The translations under genes and the position numbers were made by a program. A stretch of 64,000 bases of DNA, taken from positions 16,387,651-16,451,650 of the forward strand of contig CM060113.1 of the NCBI GenBank assembly GCA_030522415.1, written 5' to 3'. The DNA comes from Channallabes apus. Taxonomy: Eukaryota > Chordata > Actinopteri > Siluriformes > Clariidae. A model generated the notes under the pieces. That model was not told where the DNA came from. It saw nothing but the letters and a program-made list of their open reading frames with translations, and did not search any database. Shown here one piece after another: positions 45,011 to 55,564 of this stretch (position 1 is the first letter of the stretch; each line of letters starts with the position of its first letter).

Positions 45011-45021
45011 AATGACTGAGC
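45011..45021 (+). promoter_or_regulatory. Self-complementary primer-binding site
   Basis: aatgactgagc sits one base after the LTR and overlaps the gag start codon (45012). It does not look like a tRNA 3'-end complement (no TGG start) and matches the predicted 5' end of the element's own RNA, as in yeast Tf1. Confidence 0.75.
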
Positions 45022-46034
45022 CTTCCGCGGTGAACCCAGCGGATTACGCGAGCCTTTGCGACGTTGTGGATCAGCATGCCGCGCTAATCAATCAGCTAAC
45101 CGGGGATCTTGCTTCTCTCCGCCGCGAGGTCGCTGAGCTCCGGCGGGAGAACGCGGATCTCCGCGCGGCTGTTGATGGCGTCACTGCTCGATCGCACGCC
45201 GCAGAGGCCGCGGCGCCGCCTCATCACCCCTCCCCCCCCCCTTCTTCTGATGTTTTTCTTTCTCTACCAGAGAAATGGAATGGCACGGACGGGAAATGCA
45301 GTGTGTTTTTAACAGCACTTGAGTTGGTGTTTGAGTTTAATTCCACCAGGTACTCCACCGACCGACTACGCATTGCACTACTCGTTTCGTTGCTAACAGG
45401 GCAGGCAGCAGAGTGGGCCACGGCAGTTATCCGCGCTGACACGGACGTCGCTCACTCATACAATGAATTCACCCGTCAGCTCAAACTCACTTTTGAACAC
45501 CCTGCGGGCGAGGTGGAGACCGACTCAAAACTCTATCATCTGCGGCAGGGAGCACTGTCCGTGAGTCGCTATACGGCTGAGTTCCGCACGCTCGCCGTTC
45601 AGACCACCTGGGGAGATGCAGCGCTCCGGACATCATACTACGAGGGGTTGGCTTCTAGGATAAAAGATGAACTAGCCGGGCGAGAGCTCCCCGCTACACT
45701 GGAGGGGCTAATCCAACTGGCCCTGCGGATCGACCAACGCCTCGTCTCTCGTCCGAAGCCAGCTCCTAGAACCCTGCCGCCATCATCGACCTTCACCTTC
45801 AACCCACCACGACCACCTTCTTTCACCTCCTACGCCCCACCTGGACATGTCGGTTCTCCACCTCCTGCCGTGGTTGACACAGGAGCCGGGGAACCCATGC
45901 AATTAGGGCGCGCCTCCCTGACCGTATCGGAACGCGCACGCCGCTTCAAAGAGGGTCTGTGTGCATACTGTGGTTCCGCGGACCATCACCGGGCGATCTG
46001 TCCTCTACGTCCGGGAAACGCCCAGCCCCGGTGA
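45012..46034 (+). CDS. gag: Gag polyprotein of sushi-type Ty3/Gypsy element, 340 aa
   Basis: Structural protein that forms the particle and packages RNA. The N-terminus carries a heptad-like coiled coil (about residues 20-62: [30 protein letters not shown]), then a proline-rich linker. The capsid core follows (about 80-250), with [38 protein letters not shown] and [20 protein letters not shown], which are hallmarks of the Ty3/sushi retrotransposon Gag family (the family from which mammalian PEG10 and RTL genes derive). One CCHC zinc knuckle lies near the end ([16 protein letters not shown]2CX4HX4C). The start ATG at 45012 lies inside the primer-binding site, 3 bp after the LTR. No stop or frameshift; TGA at 46032-46034. 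The -1 shift site lies 13 bp before the stop codon. Confidence 0.95.
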   Translation: MTEPSAVNPADYASLCDVVDQHAALINQLTGDLASLRREVAELRRENADLRAAVDGVTARSHAAEAAAPPHHPSPPPSSDVFLSLPEKWNGTDGKCSVFLTALELVFEFNSTRYSTDRLRIALLVSLLTGQAAEWATAVIRADTDVAHSYNEFTRQLKLTFEHPAGEVETDSKLYHLRQGALSVSRYTAEFRTLAVQTTWGDAALRTSYYEGLASRIKDELAGRELPATLEGLIQLALRIDQRLVSRPKPAPRTLPPSSTFTFNPPRPPSFTSYAPPGHVGSPPPAVVDTGAGEPMQLGRASLTVSERARRFKEGLCAYCGSADHHRAICPLRPGNAQPR

Positions 46035-46056
46035 ACAGAGGGAGAGATTCACCGGG
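46013..46056 (+). promoter_or_regulatory. Programmed -1 ribosomal frameshift signal
   Basis: The heptamer G GGA AAC is at 46013-46019 in gag phase. After a 7-nt spacer comes a 9-bp perfect stem (46027-46035 with 46048-46056) around a 12-nt loop. The gag TGA lies in the 5' arm. Slippage joins ...CPLRPGN to [11 protein letters not shown] in the pol frame. GGGAAAC is the known heptamer of PEG10. Part of the loop (gaggg) could pair with 'cccttc' just downstream, so a pseudoknot is possible (inference). Confidence 0.85.
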
Positions 46057-49000
46057 TCCCCTTCAGATCTCCGCCACCATCGACAACCCTAACGCGCGCC
46101 TTACGGTTCAGGTATCCCTCCAAATTGGCCACAAACGAGTTCGAAGTACCGCATTCATCGACTCCGGGGCAGCGGGTAACTTCATTGACTCATCTTATGC
46201 CAAAAAATTGGGGGTAAAAATTGAGACGTTATCCCAGCCCATTCGGATCACTTCAGTTGACGGTCGCCCCCTCTCATCTAGCCCGATCATCGCCCAAACC
46301 CAACCCATCACCTTAGTCATCGACCAACACACAGAACAGCTCCGGTTTCACCTCACCTCCGTCTCATCACCACCCATCATCCTGGGTCACCCGTGGCTCA
46401 TCCAGCACGACCCCCTCATCTCCTGGACTCAGAATCGAATTCTACAATGGGGCGCGACCTGCACTGAACTTTGCCTGCGGGCCACGGCTGGGACGTGCTC
46501 TAGGGAGTCCGAGGCCCCCGACGTCGACACCAACGCCATTCCCACTGCGTACCGAGACCTGGCAGAGGTCTTCTGTAAAAGACGCGCCACACACCTTCCA
46601 CCGCATCGCCCCTATGACCTGGCAATCGACCTCCAGCCGGGCTCTATACCACCCCGCGGCCACCTCTACTCTCTCTCCACCACCGAGACGCAGGCGATGG
46701 AAGACTACGTGACCAATGCCCTCCGCCAAGGTACCATCCGGCCCTCCTCATCGCCTGCTGCCGCGGGGTTCTTCTTCGTGAAGAAAAAAGGAGGAGAACT
46801 TCGGCCATGTGTCGACTATCGGGGGCTAAATAACATCACCATAAAGAACCGACACCCGTTGCCTCTTACCAACTCTGCCCTGGACGCCCTCTCTGGCGCT
46901 ACCATCTTCACAAAGTTGGACCTGCGGAGCGCCTACAACTTGGTACGTATCAGAGAGGGCGATGAGTGGAAGACGGCCTTCATCACACCCACGGGACACT
47001 ATGAAAGCCTGGTAATCCCGTTTGGACTTTGCAATGCCCCCGCCGCTTTCCAACATTTCATCAATGACGTTCTCCGAGACATGCTAGGGCGGTGGGCATT
47101 TGCATACTTGGACGATATTCTGATCTATTCACGAACTCCTGAAGAACACACTCAGCACGTCAGAGCGGTTTTAAAGAGATTACACGCCCATCAACTGTAC
47201 TGTAAGTTGGAAAAGTGCGCTTTTCACGAGCGCTCCACCACGTTCCTGGATTTTGTCATCTCGCCCCAGGGTGTGGCCATGGACCCGCAGAAACTCGAAG
47301 TTGTGCGTCATTGGCCCCTACCCAAGACCCTTAAGCAGCTTCAACGGTTTCTCGGGTTTGCGAACTTCTATCGTCGCTTTATCCGGGACTACAGTACGGT
47401 TGCCGCCCCCCTAACCGCCCTGACCCGACCCTCACCGTCACCCTTCACTCTAGACTCCGCCGCCATCTCAGCCTTCCAAAGGCTTTGCCAACGTTTCACC
47501 ACTGCACCGATTCTTCTTCACCCAGATTCAAGTCAACCATTCGTTGTGGAGGTGGACGCCTCAGATGTGGGCGCCGGGGCTGTTCTCTCCCAACGAGGTC
47601 CAGACCAAAAACTACACCCTTGTAGTTTCTTCTCCAAAAAATTTGACACCACTCAGCAGCGATACGGGGTAGGGGACCGCGAGCTGCTGGCCATAAAGTG
47701 GGCTTTGGAGGAATGGCGTCACTGGCTCCAGGGCACCAGAGAGCCATTCATCGTCTGGACCGATCATCAAAATCTCATCACCATCCGCAATCTAAAGCAG
47801 CTGAACCCGAGGCAGGCGCGATGGGCACTATTTTTCGAACACTATGATTTCCATCTATCATACCGCCCGGGCTCGAAAAACACCAAGGCTGATGCCCTCT
47901 CCCGTCAGCATGAAGAGGATGTCGCCCGGGCGGAGCCCGCGCCTGTTCTCCCACCATCCAGAATCATCGCACCCCTCCGCTGGGAACTGGAAACCAGGGT
48001 CCGCCAGGCACAGGTCACGGAGAACGAACCGGCAGGTGCGCCGCCTGGACGTCTCTACGTTCCTCACTCCATGAGATCGGAGGTCATCCAGTGGGGCCAC
48101 ACCTCACTCCTCTCCGGGCACCCGGGTAGCAGGCGTACAACCCAGTTTGTCCAGCGCGCCTTCTGGTGGCCATCAATGACCAGGGACATCGACGAATACG
48201 TTCAGGCGTGCCCAGTGTGCGCCAGGGCAAAGGACTCCAACCAGCCGACACCAGGGGAACTTCAACCACTTCCAATTCCCCGTCGGCCCTGGTCGCACAT
48301 TGCCGTCGATTTCATCACGGGCCTGCCGGAATCCGAAGGGAAGAATACCATTTTAACCATCGTCGATCGTTTCTCCAAAGCCGTGCACCTGGTGGCCCTA
48401 ACCGGACTCCCGTCAGCCAAGGACACCGCAACGCTGATATTAGAGCACGTAGTCCGCCTGCATGGGTTCCCCAAAGACATCGTCTCGGATAGGGGGCCCC
48501 AGTTCACTGCCCGATTCTGGAAGGCCTTCTGCCGTCTGATCCATTCCACCTGCAGCCTATCTTCTGGGTACCATCCCCAGACCAATGGTCAGACGGAGCG
48601 GACCAACCAACAACTGGAGCGCTATCTGAGGTGTTTTGTGGCGGACCGTCAGCGCTCCTGGGCTCGCTACCTCCTATGGGCTGAGTTGTCACACAACCTA
48701 CACGTCTCGTCTGCAACCAACCTCAGTCCATTCGAGGTATGCCATGGTTTCCAACCTCCGATGTTCGAACACCAAGAACCGGAGGTTGATGTACCATCAG
48801 CCCAACAGTTGGTCCGCAGGTGTCGGCGGCTCTGGACATTGACGAACCAAGCCATCCAACGAGCCAACACACGCTACGCCGCTCAACATCACCGTCGACA
48901 CCCTCCGGGACGTTTGTATAATGTAGGTGACAGGGTATGGCTGTCTACGAAAAACCTCCATCTACACACCGAATCAAGAAAACTATCACCCAGGTTCATT

Positions 49001-49423
49001 GGACCATATCGCATCCACCTCAAAATTAACCCTGTCACCTACCGGCTCCAGCTGCCTGCGGCGCTCCGAATCCACCCAGTATTCCACACATCCCAACTAA
49101 AACCCTTCATCACTTCACCCATGGTTCCACCCACCCCCCCTGCTCCTCCTCCCCGTATCATTGACGGCGGTCCCGCTTACACCGTGCGACGGATCCTCGA
49201 CTCGCGCCCTCGGGGCAGAGGTACTCAGTACCTGGTCGACTGGGAGGGCTATGGCCCCGAGGAGCGGTCGTGGGTTCCTGCACGTTTCATCCTCGACCCA
49301 GAACTAATTCGGGATTACCGTCACAGGGTATCCTCCATCCCAGGACCGTCTGGAGTCGGTCCTGGACGGGGGGGTACTGTCATGCACACTCAATCCACGA
49401 CCAGCACTAGGACCCGGAAGTAG
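46019..49423 (+). CDS. pol: Pol polyprotein: protease, reverse transcriptase, RNase H, integrase, chromodomain
   Basis: Translated as a Gag-Pol fusion through the -1 shift at 46013-46019. The frame is open upstream to an ATG at 45959 that is probably unused. Protease: [10 protein letters not shown] with its Asp at 46160. Reverse transcriptase: from about 46600, [31 protein letters not shown], then the catalytic [10 protein letters not shown] at about 47101-47130. RNase [16 protein letters not shown] (47548), [17 protein letters not shown] and WTDHQNL (47758). Integrase: zinc finger [13 protein letters not shown]...CPVCARAK (48088-48230) and catalytic D (48308, [11 protein letters not shown]), D (48488, IVSDRGPQF) and E (48596, [12 protein letters not shown]), a DD35E arrangement. 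The C-terminal chromodomain (about 49170-49325: [28 protein letters not shown]) defines a chromovirus and may direct integration to modified chromatin. The last 46 bp extend into the 3' LTR. All key residues are present, with no stop or frameshift. Confidence 0.96.
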   Translation, partial: RPAPVNRGRDSPGPLQISATIDNPNARLTVQVSLQIGHKRVRSTAFIDSGAAGNFIDSSYAKKLGVKIETLSQPIRITSVDGRPLSSSPIIAQTQPITLVIDQHTEQLRFHLTSVSSPPIILGHPWLIQHDPLISWTQNRILQWGATCTELCLRATAGTCSRESEAPDVDTNAIPTAYRDLAEVFCKRRATHLPPHRPYDLAIDLQPGSIPPRGHLYSLSTTETQAMEDYVTNALRQGTIRPSSSPAAAGFFFVKKKGGELRPCVDYRGLNNITIKNRHPLPLTNSALDALSGATIFTKLDLRSAYNLVRIREGDEWKTAFITPTGHYESLVIPFGLCNAPAAFQHFINDVLRDMLGRWAFAYLDDILIYSRTPEEHTQHVRAVLKRLHAHQLYCKLEKCAFHERSTTFLDFVISPQGVAMDPQKLEVVRHWPLPKTLKQLQRFLGFANFYRRFIRDYSTVAAPLTALTRPSPSPFTLDSAAISAFQRLCQRFTTAPILLHPDSSQPFVVEVDASDVGAGAVLSQRGPDQKLHPCSFFSKKFDTTQQRYGVGDRELLAIKWALEEWRHWLQGTREPFIVWTDHQNLITIRNLKQLNPRQARWALFFEHYDFHLSYRPGSKNTKADALSRQHEEDVARAEPAPVLPPSRIIAPLRWELETRVRQAQVTENEPAGAPPGRLYVPHSMRSEVIQWGHTSLLSGHPGSRRTTQFVQRAFWWPSMTRDIDEYVQACPVCARAKDSNQPTPGELQPLPIPRRPWSHIAVDFITGLPESEGKNTILTIVDRFSKAVHLVALTGLPSAKDTATLILEHVVRLHGFPKDIVSDRGPQFTARFWKAFCRLIHSTCSLSSGYHPQTNGQTERTNQQLERYLRCFVADRQRSWARYLLWAELSHNLHVSSATNLSPFEVCHGFQPPMFEHQEPEVDVPSAQQLVRRCRRLWTLTNQAIQRANTRYAAQHHRRHPPGRLYNVGDRVWLSTKNLHLHTESRKLSPRFIGPYRIHLKINPVTYRLQLPAALRIHPVFHTSQLKPFITSPMVPPTPPAPPPRIIDGGPAYTVRRILDSRPRGRGTQYLVDWEGYGPEERSWVPARFILDPELIRDYRHRVSSIPGPSGVGPGRGGTVMHTQSTTSTRTRK
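49364..49374 (+). promoter_or_regulatory. Polypurine tract
   Basis: ggacggggggg lies 3 bp before the 3' LTR. This is the plus-strand DNA primer of the element, located within the end of pol. Confidence 0.8.
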
Positions 49424-49762
49424 AGCGGTCGTAAATCAGGAAGTATAAAAGGAGTAAATAAACCATAGCAGAGCGCTCAGTCATTGAGTTCGGCCCATGT
49501 TGGTTCGTGTTGCGATCTTCCAAACCGTGAGTACTCACCAATCTTTTGGGTTATTGCTTTCTGCTATTTGTGTGTGCATTTATAGGACGCGGGTTAAATT
49601 TGTGTTTTTCCCTCACTCACCCTTTGTGAGAGTCCTTATACTAAATCGCGGGGATATCCTACCTACTCGCTTCTTTCCGCGTTTGGGTTCACCATCCACG
49701 CTACATTGGGCTAACCGCTAAAGCTGCGTCTTCTGGTCCTTCAGGTTAGTTCACCCGTGACA
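49378..49762 (+). repeat. 3' LTR
   Basis: Same length (385 bp) as the 5' LTR and read as identical to it throughout. The deduced 74-residue frames in both are also identical. Confidence 0.95.
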
Positions 49763-49767
49763 GAAAT

Positions 49768-51239
49768 CCTAAGAGGAATCAGACAAGAAAAGGAAACCTA
49801 TCACCTTCAGGGTGACACCAGGTTGTGGTACAGTTTTTGTCACTGTAACTTTGTCACTAATACGTCTGCAGTATCAAGGCTAGATTTTTTTTTATAAAAG
49901 TGTTTGAGAAACTAGTGTTTGAGGAAACTACAAGATATCAATGTGGGACTATCCAAAGCCACAGAAAGTCAGACAAAACGTCAGTACTTCATGAGGCATG
50001 AAGGGCAACTGCAGTTGAGTAGCACCAGAGCAGAACAAGAGCAGTTGAAGTAACATATTCATTAACTCCTAAGTTACTACTGTTACCTACTAAGAAATTC
50101 TGGTTCATTACTCAGTAACGAATGATGAGTTTGCTGTTCATTGTACTAAATTATTATTACTCTATTCATTTTCATTTTATGTATTAATTTATTTTTGTTT
50201 GCTTAAATCCTTCTAAGATTATGTTTTTATTTTGTTCTTGTCTTTGAGGTCTTGATGTGAGTTTACCATCATAAATAAAATTATTGCTAGACTATCCACT
50301 ACCGTGGATAACCTATTTCTACTACTTATGGTCATCTGAAACAAGGACATGTACACAAAAGGCTGAAGTTTCTGAACTCAAACTAAATCATGCATTTTCC
50401 CCCCCAATCTAATGGGCTAAACTACAGTACATAGCCAGAAATACCACTGAGTGCAGGCCATTTACTGAGTAATTGCACTAGTTGTTCCTTGTGCTGTGCA
50501 GACCTTGGGGCCACTATTACAGAATTCAAATAATGGCAGCTCAAAAGATTTTGCAAGCTCTACCAGGTCTCAGCCTTCATAACTACAAATTACAGCATGC
50601 TTACAATGAGATTAGAGGTCAAGCCTGGGTTATTCTGATTCGATCACCCACCGCCAGATACTTTATTATAAACTTATAAATGTTTAGTGCTCAGTCTCAG
50701 AGGGAGCATCCTAAATTACCTGTGCCTGGAGTTAGTTGTAAATGCAGCTTATGGTGCATTTTTATTATTACACTAAAATTGTGTTCAGACACACACAGAA
50801 TAGAAATATATTGCAATATTTTTCAATGTATTTGACATACACTGTTGTGGAAAGTTTATTGACGCAATTCTTTTTATTGTTTTGTCATTAAAGATTATTT
50901 TATATATTATGCATCCATATGTCAAAATTATAATTTGCTTAAATTTTATTTGTCAGCTAAATAAAATGTATGAGTGTTGTATGCTTTGTATGCTGTTTAA
51001 TGAACAAGGATATTGAATACGATGCAATTATTTACATGAATATACTGTACAGTATGGCTGAACCTGACCATAATAATAACCTGTAGTAACTGAAACAAGT
51101 GAAACAGTTTACAAACATCAAACTGCGTGGATTCCACAACCAGGCAATATTCTCACAAAACTACATGATCATGTACCCTAGGCAATAGAGGCTATTTGAT
51201 ACTTTTTTTTTAATTATTTGATTTTATGTAGAAGGAGTT
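49768..51239. other. No gene recognised
   Basis: AT-rich sequence. The 65-codon frame at 50482 has no support. Confidence 0.4.
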
Positions 51240-51815
51240 TTTCAGTAAATGTACATTTACAGAATTTGGCAGATGCCCTTAAATTTGCTCTCCAGAGTGA
51301 CTTATATTAACCTCATATATTCAACTGAGCAGTTGAGGGTTAAGGGCCTTACTCAAGTGCGCAGCAGTCATTCATTCATTCATCTTCTATACCGCTTAAT
51401 CCTGTGTTCAGGGTCGCGGGGGGCCTGGAGCCTATCCCAGGAGACTTCGGGCACTAGGCGGGGTACACCCTGGACAGGGTGCCAATCCATCGCAGGGCAC
51501 ACACACATACAGTACACACACTCACACACCCAATCACACACTACGGGCAATTTTTAGCAACGCCAATTAGCCTAACCTGCATATCTTTGGACTGTGGGAG
51601 GAAACCGGAGTACCCGGAGGAAACCCACCAAGCACGGGGAGAACATGCAAACTCCATGCAGAGATGGGAATCGAGTCTGGCCGGGGAATTGATCCCAGAC
51701 CCTGGAGGTGCAAGGCGACAGTGCTAACCACTATACCACCGGTGCGCAGCAGTGACAATTTGAATTTGCAATTTGAACCTTCCAATCAGTGGGCTGAGCT
51801 AACTCTGTTAGACTA
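51240..51815 (-). repeat. L2/V-SINE-tail type repeat split by a younger repeat
   Basis: 51245-51304 on the minus strand reads 'aagtcactctggagag...gggcatctgccaaattctgtaaatgtac', the L2/V-SINE 3' tail. 51310-51368 ('cagttgagggttaagggccttactcaag') continues after the insert as 'tgacaatttgaa...gaaccttccaatcagtgggctgagctaac'. The two halves rejoin cleanly when 51369-51753 is removed. Confidence 0.65.
51369..51741 (-). repeat. Dispersed retroposon-like repeat, longest copy, 12-bp target duplication
   Basis: Full block order from (ATTC)n and 'atcttctataccgcttaatcctg' to 'gaccctggaggtgcaaggcgacagtgctaaccactataccacc'. gtgcgcagcagt flanks it at 51357-51368 and 51742-51753. It is nested in the repeat at 51240-51815. 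Confidence 0.85.
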
Positions 51816-52823
51816 TCCTTCATCTTATTTCATATTAACCAGTGGCAACAGTACACAATGGACCATACAGTATATAGATTTATAGACAATTGCATCAATC
51901 AAATACAACATTATTCAAGTAATGCACCCATCATGCATAGTGCAAACATGTACAATATGTAAAAGCCTCTGCAGGCAGTGTTATGGAACATTATTATGCG
52001 GCAATACGTTTAGGTCAGATGACTACTGAATATAGTAAATAAGACATAAATGGTTTTGTTTTGTATATGTCAACAAATCTTTGGAATACGACTTAAAGTC
52101 CATCTTTTATACAACAATCAAGAACAGCAATTTTATTTATTTATAAGTTTAAAGTCTAAGCACAAATGACATTATTATTCCTGGGACTCAGTGAACCCTA
52201 GAATCTTCATAAATTATTTGTGTATAAATTGGCACTTTAATCAAAAAGAAAATTTTATTGGAAAGACAAGCACTGCTTTCAAGTTCAATTACTCTTCCTC
52301 TGTTATTATTCCTGAGAGAGAGAGAGACCTGATGTCATTTTGATTACTCTGTTACTTGAGCCAAAGTAACCAGAAGCTGATGCATGTTTCTTTACATAAG
52401 ATGTTTGTCACAGTTTGTGTCACAAGTGCAATAGTAGAAACAGAACTACCCAAGTCTAAACATATCCAAATCCTATACTAAAAGAAACTTAAACTGCAAA
52501 ACATGCACATGTGCAAGCATGTGTAAAAAATAAAAAAAAAGTAAAAATACAGTTATGTGTCTTTTGGGAAAGGAATGATGTGTGTTAATACTTTGAGACA
52601 GCAGCTAGAAGTGGTCAGGTGAGGGTGTAAAGTGACAGCAAGCGTGACCTACTCAATATGACAGAGAAACTGCATGGGTTGTAATGATAGCTTGTGTATG
52701 CATGTCTTGTTATGGGGGTTTATCTGTGATTCAAGCAAAAGCACTATTGATTCCATAAGGGCTAATATTTGGCTACTTGACTGCTTGCATGCACAATGAA
52801 GATAGAGTACTGTATGTGTAGAA

Positions 52824-52890
<67 letters not shown>

Positions 52891-53899
52891 GAGGAGAGAA
52901 AGAGTGCACTATCCACTCAGTGCTGTTTCCATGGCCACTGCAAGAAAACTGTCAATCCTGGTCGAACACTCGTTTGTACTTTTCCCCCCACACAGTACAT
53001 CAAGATTAATTGTTCATGGTGCTTATCATTAGGAGAAACCATGAGGATTTAGCTTCTGTACATTCTTAGAAAATGTAATCAGATAGTCATCACTATAAAG
53101 GAGTTTCAAGTTTGTAAGATATTATTATAGTATGTGATCAAATTAATCACACACAGCAGTTTCAGTGTAAACACAAACGACATTAACTAAGTTTATTTCT
53201 GTGACTCAGTAAACACTAGCAATCAATTTGTTTACATGCTTCTTTATTTATTATGAATCTATGTAAAGTCTGTAAGTCATCCCTGTTTATTCTCCAAGCT
53301 TGTGCCTGTCAGAGAGGATTAGGATCAATGTCAATCTTCATATGAACACAAGCACCAATGGTTGTCTTTAACAAAACCTTTTCTTGAAAATTATTATATA
53401 TTCCTCTTTGAGAAATTTGAAGTATCAATATTACATTGCTTCCTGCATTTGGGAGACATGATGCACTTGATTTTCTATTTACAAAAGAAAACTAACCAAG
53501 GTCTAATGCTACAACACTCAGGAGACACATGGTTGCTTTGTGTACAGGAAACATGCGATTCACATGGTTCATCTGGCTATGTCTGTCCAATCAGGATTTT
53601 ATTTTATTTTATATAACTCTGCTATAACCGTATGGATCACAGACATATATTGAGTTGAATAATGCCCGATCAGTCCTTGGATGATGTTTGGAGATTTGGT
53701 CAGCCCGATCGGACTATTTCACCAAGGTGCTGTCATCATATAGTGAGGTGAAACTGAAAATGGCAGGGAAAAAGGCTGCTCATCTTGAAACCTACAGTAT
53801 ATACTGGATGTATACAGTCTATACACATACAACGACTTCAAACAACAAAGTAAATGCAGGTTGGATACTTGCAATTGAGTTGTGGTGCATCCTAAAAAA
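51816..53899. other. No gene; (TG)n at 52829-52889
   Basis: One long pure (TG)n run of about 60 bp. The rest is AT-rich, unique-looking sequence without a supported feature. Confidence 0.45.
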
Positions 53900-53904
53900 T
53901 GCAT

Positions 53905-55560
53905 CCTAAACCTGTCAATCATCTTTGAGATGCCTCTACACCTTGTTTGGCGCCCTTTTGTGCCTAATTAAATTTATTGGCTATAATTAGGACTGGCACC
54001 ATCTATATACACTACCGTTCAAAAGTTTAGGGTAATTTTCAAACTCCATGATGGTTCCTGATTTTTATTTCTTTCTACATTGTAAAGGAATGCTGAAGGC
54101 GTCCAAAAAATGCATTAATCTCTTTTGAACAGTTGATATTGAGATGTTTCTGCTACTTCTGCTCTGTAAAGACTTCATAACGCCTCTAATCTGAGGTGCT
54201 GTTAATTGCTCATTTTTAAGCCTGATCACTCTAAATGAACTTCTCGTCTGCGGCAGAGGTAGGTTTTGGTCTCGTCCTCCTGGGACGGCCTTCATGAGAG
54301 CCAGTTTCGTTATGGTGCTTGACGGATTTTGCAAATGCACTGTTCTGGCAGGAACTATTACAGAAAGACTGACCTCTGTGTCTTAAAATAACAACTAACT
54401 GTTGTTTTTGTTGATGTTGCGTAATTACCTAATTCCATATGTCGTATTTTATAGATTTGAAATCCCCAGTATTGTTTTGAATGTGGAAAATAAATCACTA
54501 AACAAAAACAAAGAAATTTGCAAGTGACCCCAAACTTTTGAACGGTAGTGTACATATATAAGGTCTCACCACAGATGCCTCTTATCAGAGTGAAACCAAA
54601 TCCATGAGGTTGAGATAATTATGTGTAGTCCTATGAGACAGATCTAGGGAAGGATCCAAGAAAATTCCTGTAGAATTTAAAGTGCACAAGAGCACAGTAG
54701 CTTCCATCATTCTCAAATGGAAGAAATATGGAACAACCATCAGTCATCACAGATCTGTCTGCATTGCCAAACTGTGTAGTTGTGGGCAAAGGGCCTCAGT
54801 CAGAGAGGAAACCTAGACCCCAGGGGTCAATACAAATAAAATCCAGAATTCCCTTGTGGAGATGGGAGAGACTTACAGAATGACAACCATCACTGCAGCA
54901 ATGCACCAATTATGCCCTTGTGGTGGAGTGGCCAGACAGCCCATGAGAAACAACGTTCTATTTTCTAATGATACAAAGATGCCACTATTTAAAATCTGGA
55001 ACTTTCCTGGTTTCCTTTTCCAGAGCTATCCTGGTAATAAATAAATAAATAAATAAATAAATAAATCTTCTCCAGCATGCCCAGAATCACAGGCTGGGGA
55101 AACATTTCAACAAAACAAGAACCCCAAGGAGACCACCAGGAAAACACAGAAGTAGCTTTAGAACAACTCTGTGAACGTCATGAAGTGGCCCAGTCAGCAT
55201 CTGGACCTGAACTCACACAAGCATCTCTGGACAGACATGACAATGGTTGTGCTTATCCAACCTGGTTGAGCTTGAATGATTTTGCCATGATGAATAGAAG
55301 AAACTTCCAAAATAAAGGTGTGCCAGGCTTCATTTAAAAGCAAATTTAAGACTGTAAAATGTAAATGCTTCCAAAGGTGCTCTAACCAACTACTAAACTG
55401 TTGGTCTGAATACTTATGTTTATATACTATTTCAGTCTTTCTTACTTTTTATATATATAAAGTTAACACTCCAAACAACTGTCTTTACTTTGAAATTGTG
55501 GGATATTGTGGGTAGAATGATAAGAAAAAAGGATTTGAATCAATTTTAAAATCACTATGA
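53905..55560 (+). mobile_element. Old Tc1-like element (salmonid-type family), heavily decayed, interrupted
   Basis: Starts with 'atctttgagatgcctctacaccttg', then 'tataaggtctcacc' upstream of a ruined transposase. Surviving words include 'agggaaggatccaagaaaattcctgtagaatttaaagtgcacaagagcacagtagcttcc' (helix-turn-helix), 'tggagatgggagagacttacagaatgacaacc', 'catgagaaacaacgttctattttctaatgataca' (first Asp block) and 'gaagtggcccagtcagcatctggacctgaactc' (near the Glu block). It ends near 'ggtctgaatacttatgtttatata'. (AAAT)n at 55037-55068 lies within a deletion scar. The 541-bp element at 54010-54550 splits its leader. Confidence 0.65.
54010..54550 (-). mobile_element. Non-autonomous Tc1-like element (541 bp), family 1 of 2
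   Basis: Perfect terminal inverted repeats CACTACCGTTCAAAAGTTT at both ends and TA on each side (54008-54009 and 54551-54552). The minus-strand frame 54340-54065 contains a second helix-turn-helix remnant of a Tc1 transposase (LPLPQTRSSFRVIRLKNEQL, then TAPQIRGVMKSL and SISTVQKRL) but no catalytic domain. Sister copy at 28184-28716. Confidence 0.85.
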
Positions 55561-55564
55561 AACA

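Larger units (their letters stand above)
44625..49762 (+). mobile_element. Complete Ty3/Gypsy chromovirus retrotransposon (sushi/Tf1 type), 5138 bp
   Basis: Two 385-bp LTRs (44625-45009 and 49378-49762) that I read as identical, each TGTCA...TGACA. A 5-bp duplication gaaat lies at 44620-44624 and 49763-49767. Internal order is self-priming site, gag, -1 frameshift, protease, reverse transcriptase, RNase H, integrase, chromodomain, polypurine tract. There is no envelope gene, so it is an intracellular retrotransposon. The coding region is much richer in G+C than its surroundings. Identical LTRs and fully open frames point to a very recent insertion. It landed about 40 bp from the GACA microsatellite. 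Confidence 0.97.

Noticed and set aside
45109..48870. Many open frames of 60-110 codons on both strands across the Gypsy element
   Set aside because: Shadow frames of the GC-rich gag and pol genes; none has its own motifs.
52649..53052. Open frames encoding poly(HT) or poly(CV)
   Set aside because: Translations of the (TG)n run at 52829-52889.
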